Shown: one piece after another, positions 1 through 6,092 of the stretch
Layout: the number at the start of each line of letters is the position of its first letter
Position numbering within the stretch: position 1 is the first letter of the stretch
Assembly: GCA_025355225.1 (NCBI GenBank)
Contig: JANYAB010000599.1
Location: 1-6,133, forward strand
Origin: Bacteroidota bacterium
GTDB taxonomy: Bacteria; Bacteroidota; Bacteroidia; Sphingobacteriales; Sphingobacteriaceae
Direction of reading: 5' to 3'
Length of the DNA: 6,133 nt
Notes under the pieces: model-generated
Databases searched by the model: none
What the model was told of the DNA's origin: nothing
What the model saw: the letters and a program-made list of their open reading frames with translations, nothing else
Translations under genes and position numbers: made by a program

Positions 1-524
1 AGTTTACCGGCATCGCGGGTGGCTTGCCTTTGCGAATCGTTAAAATAGGCGGGAACAGTGATTACGGCCCGGTTAACAGGTGTTTTCAAAGCATGTTCGG
101 CCCTTTCCTTCAGTTCTTTTAATATCAGGCTTGAAAGTTCAATAGGGGTATAAAAGCGATCGCCAACTTTGATTTTTACCAGGCTCTCGGTGTCGTCATC
201 AATAACTTTATAGGAAAAGAAGTCCTTATAATCTTCAATATCTTTATAGGAGCGGCCCAACAGCCTTTTTACCGAAAAAACCGTGTTCTGCGGGTCAGTT
301 ATTAAATAGTTTTTGGCCTCATTGCCAACTGTAATATCTTCTGCTGCTCCAAAATGCACAACGGATGGCACCAATACACCCTTGCCCATATCATTGATCA
401 CTTTGGGGTTTTTATCCGGATCGATAAAAGCCACCAGCGAATTGGTGGTTCCCAGATCAATGCCTACAATGATGTCTTCCTTTTGTATTGAGCCTGTTGC
501 CAGGTTAATTGAAACTTTAGCCAT
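1..524 (-). CDS. hscA: Hsp70-family chaperone, probably HscA (5' part only, gene continues past the left edge)
   Basis: This is the N-terminal 174 residues of an Hsp70 ATPase. The start is the ATG at 522-524, and the frame stays open to the window edge. The phosphate-1 loop GIDLGTTNS is at residues 21-29, PSVVHFG at 53-59, SVKRLLGRS at 84-92 and the ITVPAYFND stretch at 155-163; all belong to the actin-like nucleotide-binding domain. Two things favour HscA over DnaK: a roughly 20-residue extension before the loop, and Leu after TTNS (NSLVA) where DnaK usually has Cys (NSCVA). PSVVHF also resembles the HscA PSVVHY. HscA works with the J-protein HscB and IscU in cytoplasmic Fe-S cluster assembly. 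No isc or hscB gene lies in the window, so this rests on sequence resemblance alone. No clear Shine-Dalgarno sequence precedes the start. A divergent DnaK paralogue is the main alternative. Confidence 0.9.
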   Translation of the reverse strand, partial: MAKVSINLATGSIQKEDIIVGIDLGTTNSLVAFIDPDKNPKVINDMGKGVLVPSVVHFGAAEDITVGNEAKNYLITDPQNTVFSVKRLLGRSYKDIEDYKDFFSYKVIDDDTESLVKIKVGDRFYTPIELSSLILKELKERAEHALKTPVNRAVITVPAYFNDSQRQATRDAGK

Positions 525-543
525 GATTAATTATAACAATCGG

Positions 544-551
544 CAAATGTA
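544..551 (-). promoter_or_regulatory. Candidate -7 promoter box of the Hsp70 gene
   Basis: On the minus strand this reads TACATTTG, an exact match to the Bacteroidetes -7 consensus TAnnTTTG. It sits 19 bp before the ATG, which would leave a very short 5' untranslated region. I found no convincing TTG-type -33 box at the expected distance, so this is a motif match only. Confidence 0.4.
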
Positions 552-576
552 GGTAGTTTTAGCAGATGGAGTGTCT

Positions 577-603
577 TTTGAATATCGAATTTTCGATACT
601 TTG
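577..603 (+). promoter_or_regulatory. Possible promoter with a 16-bp palindrome in its spacer
   Basis: TTTG at 577-580 and TACTTTG at 597-603 resemble the Bacteroidetes -33 and -7 elements facing the 958-residue protein gene, although the -7 box is one base short of TAnnTTTG. Between them is the inverted repeat TATCGAA-tt-TTCGATA (583-598), with perfect 7-bp arms. Its placement would suit a regulator-binding site, which could also affect the divergent Hsp70 promoter about 30 bp away. The palindrome is certain; the promoter and operator roles are inferred. Confidence 0.3.
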
Positions 604-636
604 CTTTGTCGCATCAAATTCTGATATTTCTTAAAC

Positions 637-659
637 TCTCTTAATTCAGGTTCAGACAA
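637..659 (+). repeat. Fragment of a dispersed intergenic repeat
   Basis: TCTCTTAAT (637-645) followed by GGTTCAGACAA (649-659) recurs in the same order and orientation at 4099-4107 and 4121-4131. There the two blocks are separated by 13 bp instead of 3. This copy lies in the leader region of the 958-residue protein gene, ending 36 bp before its start codon. Two exact blocks of 9 and 11 bp in two intergenic regions are unlikely by chance, so this looks like a shortened copy of the 4088-4131 sequence. Confidence 0.45.
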
Positions 660-695
660 ATTTATTTACTTTCATACCAATTATATCCATCTTCC

Positions 696-3572
696 TTGAG
701 CACCAAAATAAAGTATTTAATTTCGCTTAAGCAGTTGCTAATACTGCTACTCTTAACTGCAACTGCTACTATAACAAGAGCCCAGGAGTTCGGCGGCAAC
801 CCCCCATCCATCAAATGGCTCCAAATAAATACAAAGGCGGCTAAAGTGATATTTCCAAAAGGATTGGACTCGTCAGCGATGGAGGTAGCCAATATTGTTC
901 AGCGTATGAACCGGGCGATACAGCCTACCATCGGTTACAAGCAGAAGCAGATCAGTATTGTATTGCAAAATCAAACCACCATAGCTAATGCTTATGTGGG
1001 CCTGGCGCCATTCAGGAGCGAATTTTTTCTTACGCCCGAACAAAATAGCTTTGACATAGGCAGCCTGCCCTGGCCAAAACAATTGGCTATTCACGAATTT
1101 AGGCATGTGCAGCAGTACAATAATTTTGATGTGGGACTTTCTAAGGTGCTCCGGATACTTTTCGGTGAAGGCGGTCAGGCATTAGGCAATGACCTGGCTA
1201 TTCCAGACTGGTTTTTTGAGGGGGATGCTGTTTTTAACGAAACGCTGGTGAGCGATCAGGGCCGAGGGCGTTTGCCTTATTTTTTTGACGGCTACCGTGC
1301 CTTGTGGGCAGCGCACAAGGATTATAGCTGGATGAAACTGCGTAACGGTTCTTACCGGGATTTTACGCCCGACTGGTACCCGACGGGTTATATGCTGGTA
1401 GCATACGGCCGGGAAAAGTACGGCGATCTGTTCTGGAAAAAGGTAACCCACGATGCCGCGGCATTTAAGGGCGGCTTTTATCCTTTACAACGGGCAATAA
1501 AAAAATATTCTGGGGAGGACTTTGTCCATTTAAGGGATAGCGGATTAAACTTTTTTCAGAAAAGATTTTACGTTGACATAGAAAGCCAATCAATTGACCA
1601 GGCTCCCGGCAGCTATCGTGCCGATAAATCAATAATTAATTCCCGACATTTTATAGCTAACGAAGAATATCCCGTCTTTGTAAATGATACTACGCTGATT
1701 TATATGAAAAGCACGTACGATCATTTACCTGTTTTTGTAATTAAAACAGGCAACCAGGAAAAGGTCATCAGCGCGCGTGACCTGTCGTTGGATAATTATT
1801 TTGCTTATCATGCCGGCAAGATAGTTTATGCCACTTACAGGCCCGATTTGCGATGGACCTACCGGGATTTTAGTGAATTGGTAATGTTGGATGTGGCGAC
1901 AGGAGGGGAGCAAAGAATTACCAGGGACACCAAATATTTTTCACCAGATTTCAGCGATGACGGAAAAACTATTGTAGCGGTACAGGTCGGGCCATCGGGC
2001 AAAAGTGAAATTCACTTATTAAATGTCTTAGATGGAAAGCTCATTGGTGTGGTGCCAAATCCTGATCAATCGTTTTTTACCTATCCTAAATTTTACGGGC
2101 ACGAAAAGTTAATATCAGCTGTAAGGAATCAAAAGGGCCAGATGTCATTAGCCTCAATTGATATCAAAACAGGCAAAACAATCTATTTGCTGCCTTTTTC
2201 TTACCAGCCCATCGGTTTTATTACGGTTAAACAGGATACCGTTTATTTCACAGCAACATCGGGAATTAATAACCTGTTATTTGCTTTATCGGTGAGTAAT
2301 AATAAATTGTATGAGCTAGAAAACCATCAGCAGCCTGGATATATTGGCAATTATCAACCTGCTGTTTCTGATAGTCGGTTTGCCTGGGTTGGATTTACAG
2401 CAGTTGGCTACCAAATGAGTGAATTCAATAAAAAAGATCTGCAATGGAGCGAATTAAAGCCAGTATTACCAGGTGGTTTATCGGATATGGGTATTGCTGC
2501 TCTGAAACGGGATTCGGCGGCTGGTCTGTTGGCAACGATAAAAGATGAACAACTTCCCATCATCAAATATCCAAAATCGTATCACCTTTTTAATTTTCAT
2601 AGCCTGATTCCGAATATCAACGATCCCAACTATTCCATTGCGCTTGTGGGCGAAAATGTACTTAACACCCTCCAGTCTCAGCTTTCATTCGACTATAATC
2701 GAAATGAAGGCTATAAACAATTTGGCGTTGAAGCCGTTTATGGCGCTTTATTTCCCTTTTTAAGTATGGGCGTCGATTATACCACGGATCGCCGGGGATT
2801 TTATAAGGGGAGTAATGTGTACTGGAACGAAACTAATCTTCATGGCGGTCTCGAGTTTCCATTAAATTTTACCCAAGGGAAAAATATTACGGGTTTAGTT
2901 TTTGGCAGCGATCTGTATTACAGTCAAACCAATTTCCAGGCACCTTTTAATGCTTTGTTTCCAGACAGGAATTACACTTATCTGAATAATTACCTAACCT
3001 TCAGCAATCATATTCAGCAAGCAAAACAAAATATCTTTCCCCGTTTTGGAGAAAGTATTAGTTTCAATTATAAATCAGCAATAAGCGGATTATCGGCAAC
3101 TCAGTTTCTTGCAACAGGGACGTTCTTTTTTCCCGGCTTAATGATCAATCATAATTTATTGATCAACGCGGCCCATCAGCAAAAGGGCGTAAATGATGTG
3201 ATCGATTTCTCAAACGATTTCCCTTTTTCCCGGGGCTATATTGCCGAAAACCTGCATAATCTGAATAAAATTGGTGCTAACTATCATTTCCCTATTGCTT
3301 ACCCTGATGCCGGCGTTGCAAATACCATATACGTATTAAGGTTGAGGGGTAATTTCTTTTATGACTACACCCGCGGAACGGATAGTTTCAGCGACGGCAG
3401 CAAGTATAAAAACTTCAGATCGACCGGAGCTGAAGTTTATTTTGATACCCAATGGTTCAACCAGGTGCCTATTTCATTTGGCTTCAGGTATAGCTATTTG
3501 GCTGATCCTGATGTTTTTGGCGGAACAGGTCGCAACCGCTTTGAGATCATAGTACCAGTGGCGGTGTTTTGA
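696..3572 (+). CDS. Exported outer-membrane protein: metallopeptidase + TolB-like propeller + Omp85-like barrel
   Basis: A 958-residue protein with three apparent parts. Residues 1-29 are a signal peptide (basic start, LLILLLL core, cleavage after TRA). Residues of about 40-300 resemble the peptidase-MA/gluzincin fold: HEFRH at 133-137 matches HExxH, and Glu175 in PDWFFEG is the likely third zinc ligand. Residues of about 310-600 contain TolB/WD-like strand repeats, for example YFSPDFSDDGKTIVAV at 414-429. From about 630 the sequence alternates like a transmembrane beta-barrel. It has an FSRGY motif at 844-848 resembling the VRG(F/Y) motif of Omp85/TamA barrels, and ends in Phe. The start is TTG at 696: it is the only usual start codon placed before the signal peptide, and the first in-frame ATG would remove the whole leader. 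No Shine-Dalgarno is visible. The inferred role is a zinc protease tethered to the outer membrane, substrate unknown. It is divergent from the Hsp70 gene and convergent with 3609-3911. Confidence 0.88.
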   Translation: MSTKIKYLISLKQLLILLLLTATATITRAQEFGGNPPSIKWLQINTKAAKVIFPKGLDSSAMEVANIVQRMNRAIQPTIGYKQKQISIVLQNQTTIANAYVGLAPFRSEFFLTPEQNSFDIGSLPWPKQLAIHEFRHVQQYNNFDVGLSKVLRILFGEGGQALGNDLAIPDWFFEGDAVFNETLVSDQGRGRLPYFFDGYRALWAAHKDYSWMKLRNGSYRDFTPDWYPTGYMLVAYGREKYGDLFWKKVTHDAAAFKGGFYPLQRAIKKYSGEDFVHLRDSGLNFFQKRFYVDIESQSIDQAPGSYRADKSIINSRHFIANEEYPVFVNDTTLIYMKSTYDHLPVFVIKTGNQEKVISARDLSLDNYFAYHAGKIVYATYRPDLRWTYRDFSELVMLDVATGGEQRITRDTKYFSPDFSDDGKTIVAVQVGPSGKSEIHLLNVLDGKLIGVVPNPDQSFFTYPKFYGHEKLISAVRNQKGQMSLASIDIKTGKTIYLLPFSYQPIGFITVKQDTVYFTATSGINNLLFALSVSNNKLYELENHQQPGYIGNYQPAVSDSRFAWVGFTAVGYQMSEFNKKDLQWSELKPVLPGGLSDMGIAALKRDSAAGLLATIKDEQLPIIKYPKSYHLFNFHSLIPNINDPNYSIALVGENVLNTLQSQLSFDYNRNEGYKQFGVEAVYGALFPFLSMGVDYTTDRRGFYKGSNVYWNETNLHGGLEFPLNFTQGKNITGLVFGSDLYYSQTNFQAPFNALFPDRNYTYLNNYLTFSNHIQQAKQNIFPRFGESISFNYKSAISGLSATQFLATGTFFFPGLMINHNLLINAAHQQKGVNDVIDFSNDFPFSRGYIAENLHNLNKIGANYHFPIAYPDAGVANTIYVLRLRGNFFYDYTRGTDSFSDGSKYKNFRSTGAEVYFDTQWFNQVPISFGFRYSYLADPDVFGGTGRNRFEIIVPVAVF

Positions 3573-3575
3573 TTA

Positions 3576-3604
3576 ATGTAAGTTTGATGTTAGTTAACTT
3601 ACAT
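3576..3604. terminator. Inverted repeat between convergent genes, possible two-way terminator
   Basis: ATGTAAGTT (3576-3584) and AACTTACAT (3596-3604) form perfect 9-bp arms around an 11-nt loop. The repeat fills the 36-bp gap between the stop codons of two convergent genes. It has no T-tract on either side, so it is not a classic intrinsic terminator, but the position suggests ending or protecting transcripts from both directions. Confidence 0.5.
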
Positions 3605-3608
3605 ACGA

Positions 3609-3911
3609 TCACAATGCGAAGCCTTCGATTAAAATTATATTTTCCACAGAATTGTTTTTCATTTCCATAGAGCTTAAGCGCTTCGGATCAGTTTTATAAT
3701 CCTCAAAATCAGCTTTGCTGCCAAAAGTTACTAAATGGATCTCATAAGGCAATTCGCGACTGCTTTCAACAAACGCGCTTTTGTCGGGCCTGATGCGATA
3801 AACAAGTTCCCCATTATGTTCCTTCAAAAGCGGCAAAACTTTTTCCTCAAAAGCATGGAACTCCTGCTCGCACCCCGGCTTTATAAAAATAAGTTGTGTG
3901 TAATAGATCAT
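3609..3911 (-). CDS. Small dimeric alpha/beta-barrel protein (DUF1330/ABM-like)
   Basis: A complete 100-residue cytoplasmic protein with no signal peptide, ATG start at 3909-3911. The order is strand (IYYTQLIFI, 2-10), helix (about 13-32), strand (GELVYRIRP, 34-42), strand (YEIHLVTFGS, 56-65), helix with FEDYKTDP (69-76) and last strand (NIILIEGF, 91-98). This is the ferredoxin-like pattern of dimeric alpha/beta-barrel families. The FGSKADFEDY stretch and the final IEGF resemble DUF1330 proteins, and ABM monooxygenases are the next best fit. No catalytic residue can be assigned, so I give no reaction. The start codon lies 12 bp from an octamer repeat array, and no Shine-Dalgarno is visible. 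The gene lies downstream of cutC in the same direction, but the 255-bp repeat-filled gap argues against tight co-transcription. Confidence 0.8.
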   Translation of the reverse strand: MIYYTQLIFIKPGCEQEFHAFEEKVLPLLKEHNGELVYRIRPDKSAFVESSRELPYEIHLVTFGSKADFEDYKTDPKRLSSMEMKNNSVENIILIEGFAL

Positions 3912-3922
3912 GTTGGTAAAGC

Positions 3923-3975
3923 GAATTAGTGAATTAGTGAATTAGTGAATTAGTGAATTAGTGATTGAGTGAATT
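3923..3975 (+). repeat. Tandem octamer array, GAATTAGT
   Basis: Five perfect head-to-tail copies of GAATTAGT (3923-3962) are followed by one variant, GATTGAGT (3963-3970), and a half copy, GAATT. The array ends 12 bp before the start codon of the minus-strand gene at 3911, so it occupies that gene's leader or promoter region. Confidence 0.95.
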
Positions 3976-3982
3976 GCCTGTC

Positions 3983-4010
3983 AAAAAAGCTTCCCAAATG
4001 ATGGGACAAG
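3983..4010 (-). terminator. Possible intrinsic terminator inside the repeat core
   Basis: Reading the minus strand, TCCCA-TCATT-TGGGA forms a 5-bp stem that can extend with CTT/AAG across a small bulge. It is followed by AGC and six T residues (3983-3988). It would end transcripts from cutC about 160 nt after the stop codon and before the 3911 gene. The stem is short, so this is tentative. Confidence 0.35.
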
Positions 4011-4087
4011 GTAATTAACCGAAAGTTCATTGCGAATTAAAAAGGCTTACGTAAACATACGATTTAATCCAATTTATGGAGAAGTCT

Positions 4088-4131
4088 AATCAGCGAAATC
4101 TCTTAATCAAATAAATCAGTGGTTCAGACAA
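4088..4131 (+). repeat. Degenerate repeat in the element core
   Basis: This stretch contains imperfect repeats of AATCAG (AATCAGCGAAATC, then AATCAAATAAATCAGTGG) and ends in GGTTCAGACAA. It shares its TCTCTTAAT and GGTTCAGACAA blocks with 637-659. The style resembles short AATC-rich dispersed intergenic repeats that I recall from Bacteroidetes genomes; that resemblance is from memory and untested. Confidence 0.45.
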
Positions 4132-4166
4132 CAATTCACTAATTCACTAATTCACTCATTCACTAA

Positions 4167-4919
4167 TTAATTGGCCTTCCCGTTCGCTATTTTTAATATA
4201 TTTTTTACTTTCTGAACGTTGGTCACTTCAACGCTAAACTCATCCATGTAATTAGCCCCCATGATGATATGGTCATTTTGAAATTCCATTTTGCTTTCCA
4301 CTACACTTTTAGCTGATGAATGAATCTCAGTAACCGAGGTGAAATGGACCAGGTCGGCCACGTTAGTTTCGTTGATACCCCCGCCCGGCATAATACTGAT
4401 CCGGCCAGCTGCTTTTTCAACCAGATGGGCAATTACATTGGCGCCCTCTATCGCGGTACTTTTACCACCAGAGGTTAAAACACGTTCGAAGCCTATTTCT
4501 ATAATGTCTTCAAGTGATTGATAAAAATCCGAACACATATCAAATGCACGGTGAAAGGTAGCACCCAGCCCATTTTCTTTTGCTAATCGGACCAATTCGG
4601 CACAGCGTTTTTTGTCGACGCTGCCGTCAGCATTTAGAATGCCTATTACTATACCATCGCAACCAGTATTAACGCAGCATTTAATGTCGGCCTTCATGAT
4701 CTCAAATTCAATATCAGAATAGAGAAAATCACCTTCGCGCGGGCGTATCAAAGGATAAAGCTTAATGTGCAGAAGTTTGCGGGCCATTAGAATTTGTCCG
4801 TACGATGGTGTTGTGCCGCCGTCGCGAAGATTTTTGCATAACTCTACTCTTGACGCGCCCCCATCCTGCGCAGCAAGCGCAGAAGCCACTGAATTGGCAC
4901 AAACTTCAAGTTTAATCAT
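4167..4919 (-). CDS. cutC: CutC family protein (historically 'copper homeostasis')
   Basis: A complete 250-residue TIM-barrel protein, close to the usual CutC length. Family motifs appear in order: MIKLEVCANS (1-10), RVELC (24-28), GGTTPSYG (34-41), IRPREGDFLYSD (58-69), FHRAFDM (122-128), RVLTSGG (146-152), IMPGGGIN (176-183) and EIHSSA (198-203). The ATG at 4917-4919 is chosen because the family begins MxKLEVC. A TTG start at 4973 would add 18 residues unlike any CutC, reading into a T-rich regulatory region. CutC was named for copper tolerance in E. coli, but a direct copper role is disputed and its enzymatic activity is not established. It lies 101 bp downstream of the glycosylasparaginase gene in the same direction. 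Its stop codon overlaps the edge of the octamer repeat element. Confidence 0.95.
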   Translation of the reverse strand: MIKLEVCANSVASALAAQDGGASRVELCKNLRDGGTTPSYGQILMARKLLHIKLYPLIRPREGDFLYSDIEFEIMKADIKCCVNTGCDGIVIGILNADGSVDKKRCAELVRLAKENGLGATFHRAFDMCSDFYQSLEDIIEIGFERVLTSGGKSTAIEGANVIAHLVEKAAGRISIMPGGGINETNVADLVHFTSVTEIHSSAKSVVESKMEFQNDHIIMGANYMDEFSVEVTNVQKVKNILKIANGKAN

Positions 4920-4947
4920 AGTGGTAGATAGACAACAAATAGCAAAC

Positions 4948-4973
4948 CAAGGATAAAAATAATAAAAAAACAA
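4948..4973 (-). promoter_or_regulatory. Weak candidate promoter for cutC
   Basis: On the minus strand TTG (4971-4973) and TATCCTTG (4948-4955, one mismatch to TAnnTTTG) precede the cutC ATG by about 28 bp. The 15-bp spacing is shorter than usual for these elements. It overlaps the T-tract of the terminator candidate upstream. The low-complexity AT sequence makes chance matches likely. Confidence 0.25.
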
Positions 4974-5018
4974 CGATAATAATAAATTTAAACCAATGAT
5001 TAATAATTATTTATCGTT
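4955..5018 (-). terminator. AU-rich intrinsic terminator after the glycosylasparaginase gene
   Basis: Reading the minus strand, AACGATAA (from 5018) pairs with TTATCGTT (ending at 4972). Four more pairs (TAAT/ATTA) form across a one-base bulge. The stem is followed at once by GTTTTTTATTATTTTT (4955-4970). It starts 3 bp after the TAG stop at 5021-5023. The stem is mostly A-U with a loop of over 20 nt, so termination may be incomplete and some read-through into cutC is plausible. Confidence 0.45.
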
Positions 5019-5020
5019 AT

Positions 5021-6028
5021 CTAATAAATACTTTTCCCTTTGATTAATAAATCTTGTTTATCTGAGTTGCAAACTGCAAACGAGAACCCGCTTTGAAGAG
5101 CATAGGCGCCATATTCGCCTCTTTTGTTGATCGCCAGAAAACCGACCTGGATCTGTTTGGCCGTTTCGGGCTTCTTTTTAATTATCCTTTTTACCGCTTC
5201 TTTGCAAGCGTCCTCGGGCGAATAACTCTGGCGCATCAGTTCAACCACCAAAAAACTGCCCACATTACGGATAACTTCTTCGCCAACACCAGTTGAAGTA
5301 GCGCCGCCGACCTCGTTATCAACATATAGTCCGGCACCAATTATAGGGCTGTCGCCAACACGTCCATGCAGCTTAAATGCCATTCCGCTGGTAGTGCAGG
5401 CACCTGATATGTTCCCTTTAGCGTCAATAGCCAACATGCCGATAGTATCATGGTTGTACTTACTGCCGGGCATATGATGTTTATTCTCTATATTTATCAC
5501 CGGGCTGTATTTTGCTGTTTTGAGCCACTCTTTCCATGCTTTTTTAGATTCCGGGGTCAGCAATTTTTCTTTTTTAAAGCCCTGTTCCACCGCGAACTGG
5601 GTGGCACCTTCGCCAACAAGCATCACATGCGGTGTTTTCTCCATTACCAAACGTGCTACAGATATAGGGTGCGTAATGTATTCCATCGCAGCTACCGAGC
5701 CGCAATTGCCAAACTCATCCATAATACAGGCATCAAGTGTAACGTGTCCATCGCGGTCAGGATATCCGGCCCTGCCAACCGTATGATTGTTGGGATCCGC
5801 CTCGGGTATCTTTACACCTGCTTCTACGGCATCCAGTGCGCGACCTCCTTTTTCAAGTGTTTTCCAGGCTTCCTTATTGGCAATAATGCCAAAATCCCAG
5901 GTGGAGATCACTATTGGCAAATTAGGAGGTGAAATAGAGGACAAAGATTTAGCCACGGCCGACCGTGACAAAGCTGCGAGCGAAGCGCTGACAGCCGATA
6001 GCTTGATGAACTTGCGGCGGTTATACAT
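5021..6028 (-). CDS. Glycosylasparaginase precursor (N4-(beta-N-acetylglucosaminyl)-L-asparaginase), Tat-exported
   Basis: A complete 335-residue N-terminal-nucleophile hydrolase precursor, similar in length to the Flavobacterium (Elizabethkingia) meningosepticum enzyme. It cleaves the GlcNAc-Asn amide bond, releasing aspartate at the end of N-glycoprotein breakdown. Residues 3-10 (NRRKFIKL) are a twin-arginine motif, followed by an Ala/Ser-rich segment with likely cleavage after AVA (24-26), so a folded enzyme is probably exported to the periplasm. STWDFG (42-47) matches the family's early substrate-pocket segment. HDTIGM (193-198) is the self-cleavage site: cutting between Asp194 and Thr195 would free Thr195 as the nucleophile. 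Arg223 and Asp226 in GRVGDSPIIGAG (222-233) are the expected substrate-carboxylate and amino-group binders, and STGVGE (245-250) lies where the oxyanion-hole Thr-Gly occurs. All expected catalytic residues are present. A generic isoaspartyl peptidase is less likely given the TWDFG and HDTIGM motifs. Confidence 0.95.
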   Translation of the reverse strand: MYNRRKFIKLSAVSASLAALSRSAVAKSLSSISPPNLPIVISTWDFGIIANKEAWKTLEKGGRALDAVEAGVKIPEADPNNHTVGRAGYPDRDGHVTLDACIMDEFGNCGSVAAMEYITHPISVARLVMEKTPHVMLVGEGATQFAVEQGFKKEKLLTPESKKAWKEWLKTAKYSPVINIENKHHMPGSKYNHDTIGMLAIDAKGNISGACTTSGMAFKLHGRVGDSPIIGAGLYVDNEVGGATSTGVGEEVIRNVGSFLVVELMRQSYSPEDACKEAVKRIIKKKPETAKQIQVGFLAINKRGEYGAYALQSGFSFAVCNSDKQDLLIKGKSIY

Positions 6029-6092
6029 ACCGCGAAGATATAAAGTTTGGATCGATAAGCTATGGGTTGTATCGGGATAGATACATCAGAAA

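Larger units (their letters stand above)
3923..4168. repeat. Intergenic element: inverted octamer arrays around a 155-bp core
   Basis: The octamer array at 3923-3976 is matched by an oppositely oriented array at 4132-4168 (three AATTCACT copies, one CATTCACT, a half copy). The segments 3940-3976 and 4132-4168 are complementary at 34 of 37 positions and enclose a 155-bp core (3977-4131). As RNA it could fold into a long hairpin. The element spans the gap between the small alpha/beta-barrel gene and cutC, and its right end overlaps the cutC stop codon by 2 bp. I see no transposase, no open frame in the core and no clear target-site duplication. It could be a non-autonomous (MITE-like) or REP-like element, or a local expansion and inversion of the octamer. 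Confidence 0.85.

Noticed and set aside
313..552. Plus-strand open frame of 79 codons
   Set aside because: Lies antisense to a clear Hsp70 nucleotide-binding domain.
3142..3165. 8-bp inverted repeat TGATCAAT/ATTGATCA inside the 958-residue protein gene
   Set aside because: It falls where the protein repeats Ile-Asn codons (MINHNLLIN), which explains it without a regulatory role.
4052..4059. TATGTTTA on the minus strand as a promoter for the small alpha/beta-barrel gene
   Set aside because: One mismatch in AT-rich DNA and the nearest TTG is only 10 bp away, so the match is not convincing.
3923..4168. CRISPR array
   Set aside because: The units are 8 bp with no spacers between copies, and no cas genes are present.
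4920..4973. 18-residue N-terminal extension of CutC from a TTG codon
   Set aside because: The extension is Phe/Tyr-rich low-complexity sequence from a T-rich region, while the CutC family begins with the MIKLEVC-like start at 4919.
5450..5932. Long plus-strand open frame of 160 codons antisense to the glycosylasparaginase gene
   Set aside because: The opposite strand encodes a protein with all expected family motifs, while this frame is rich in Cys, Phe and His with no recognisable domain. It is a shadow of that gene's codon pattern.
5787..6080. Plus-strand open frame overlapping the 5' end of the glycosylasparaginase gene
   Set aside because: Antisense to the Tat signal and N-terminal domain, no family resemblance, and no sign of its own start region.
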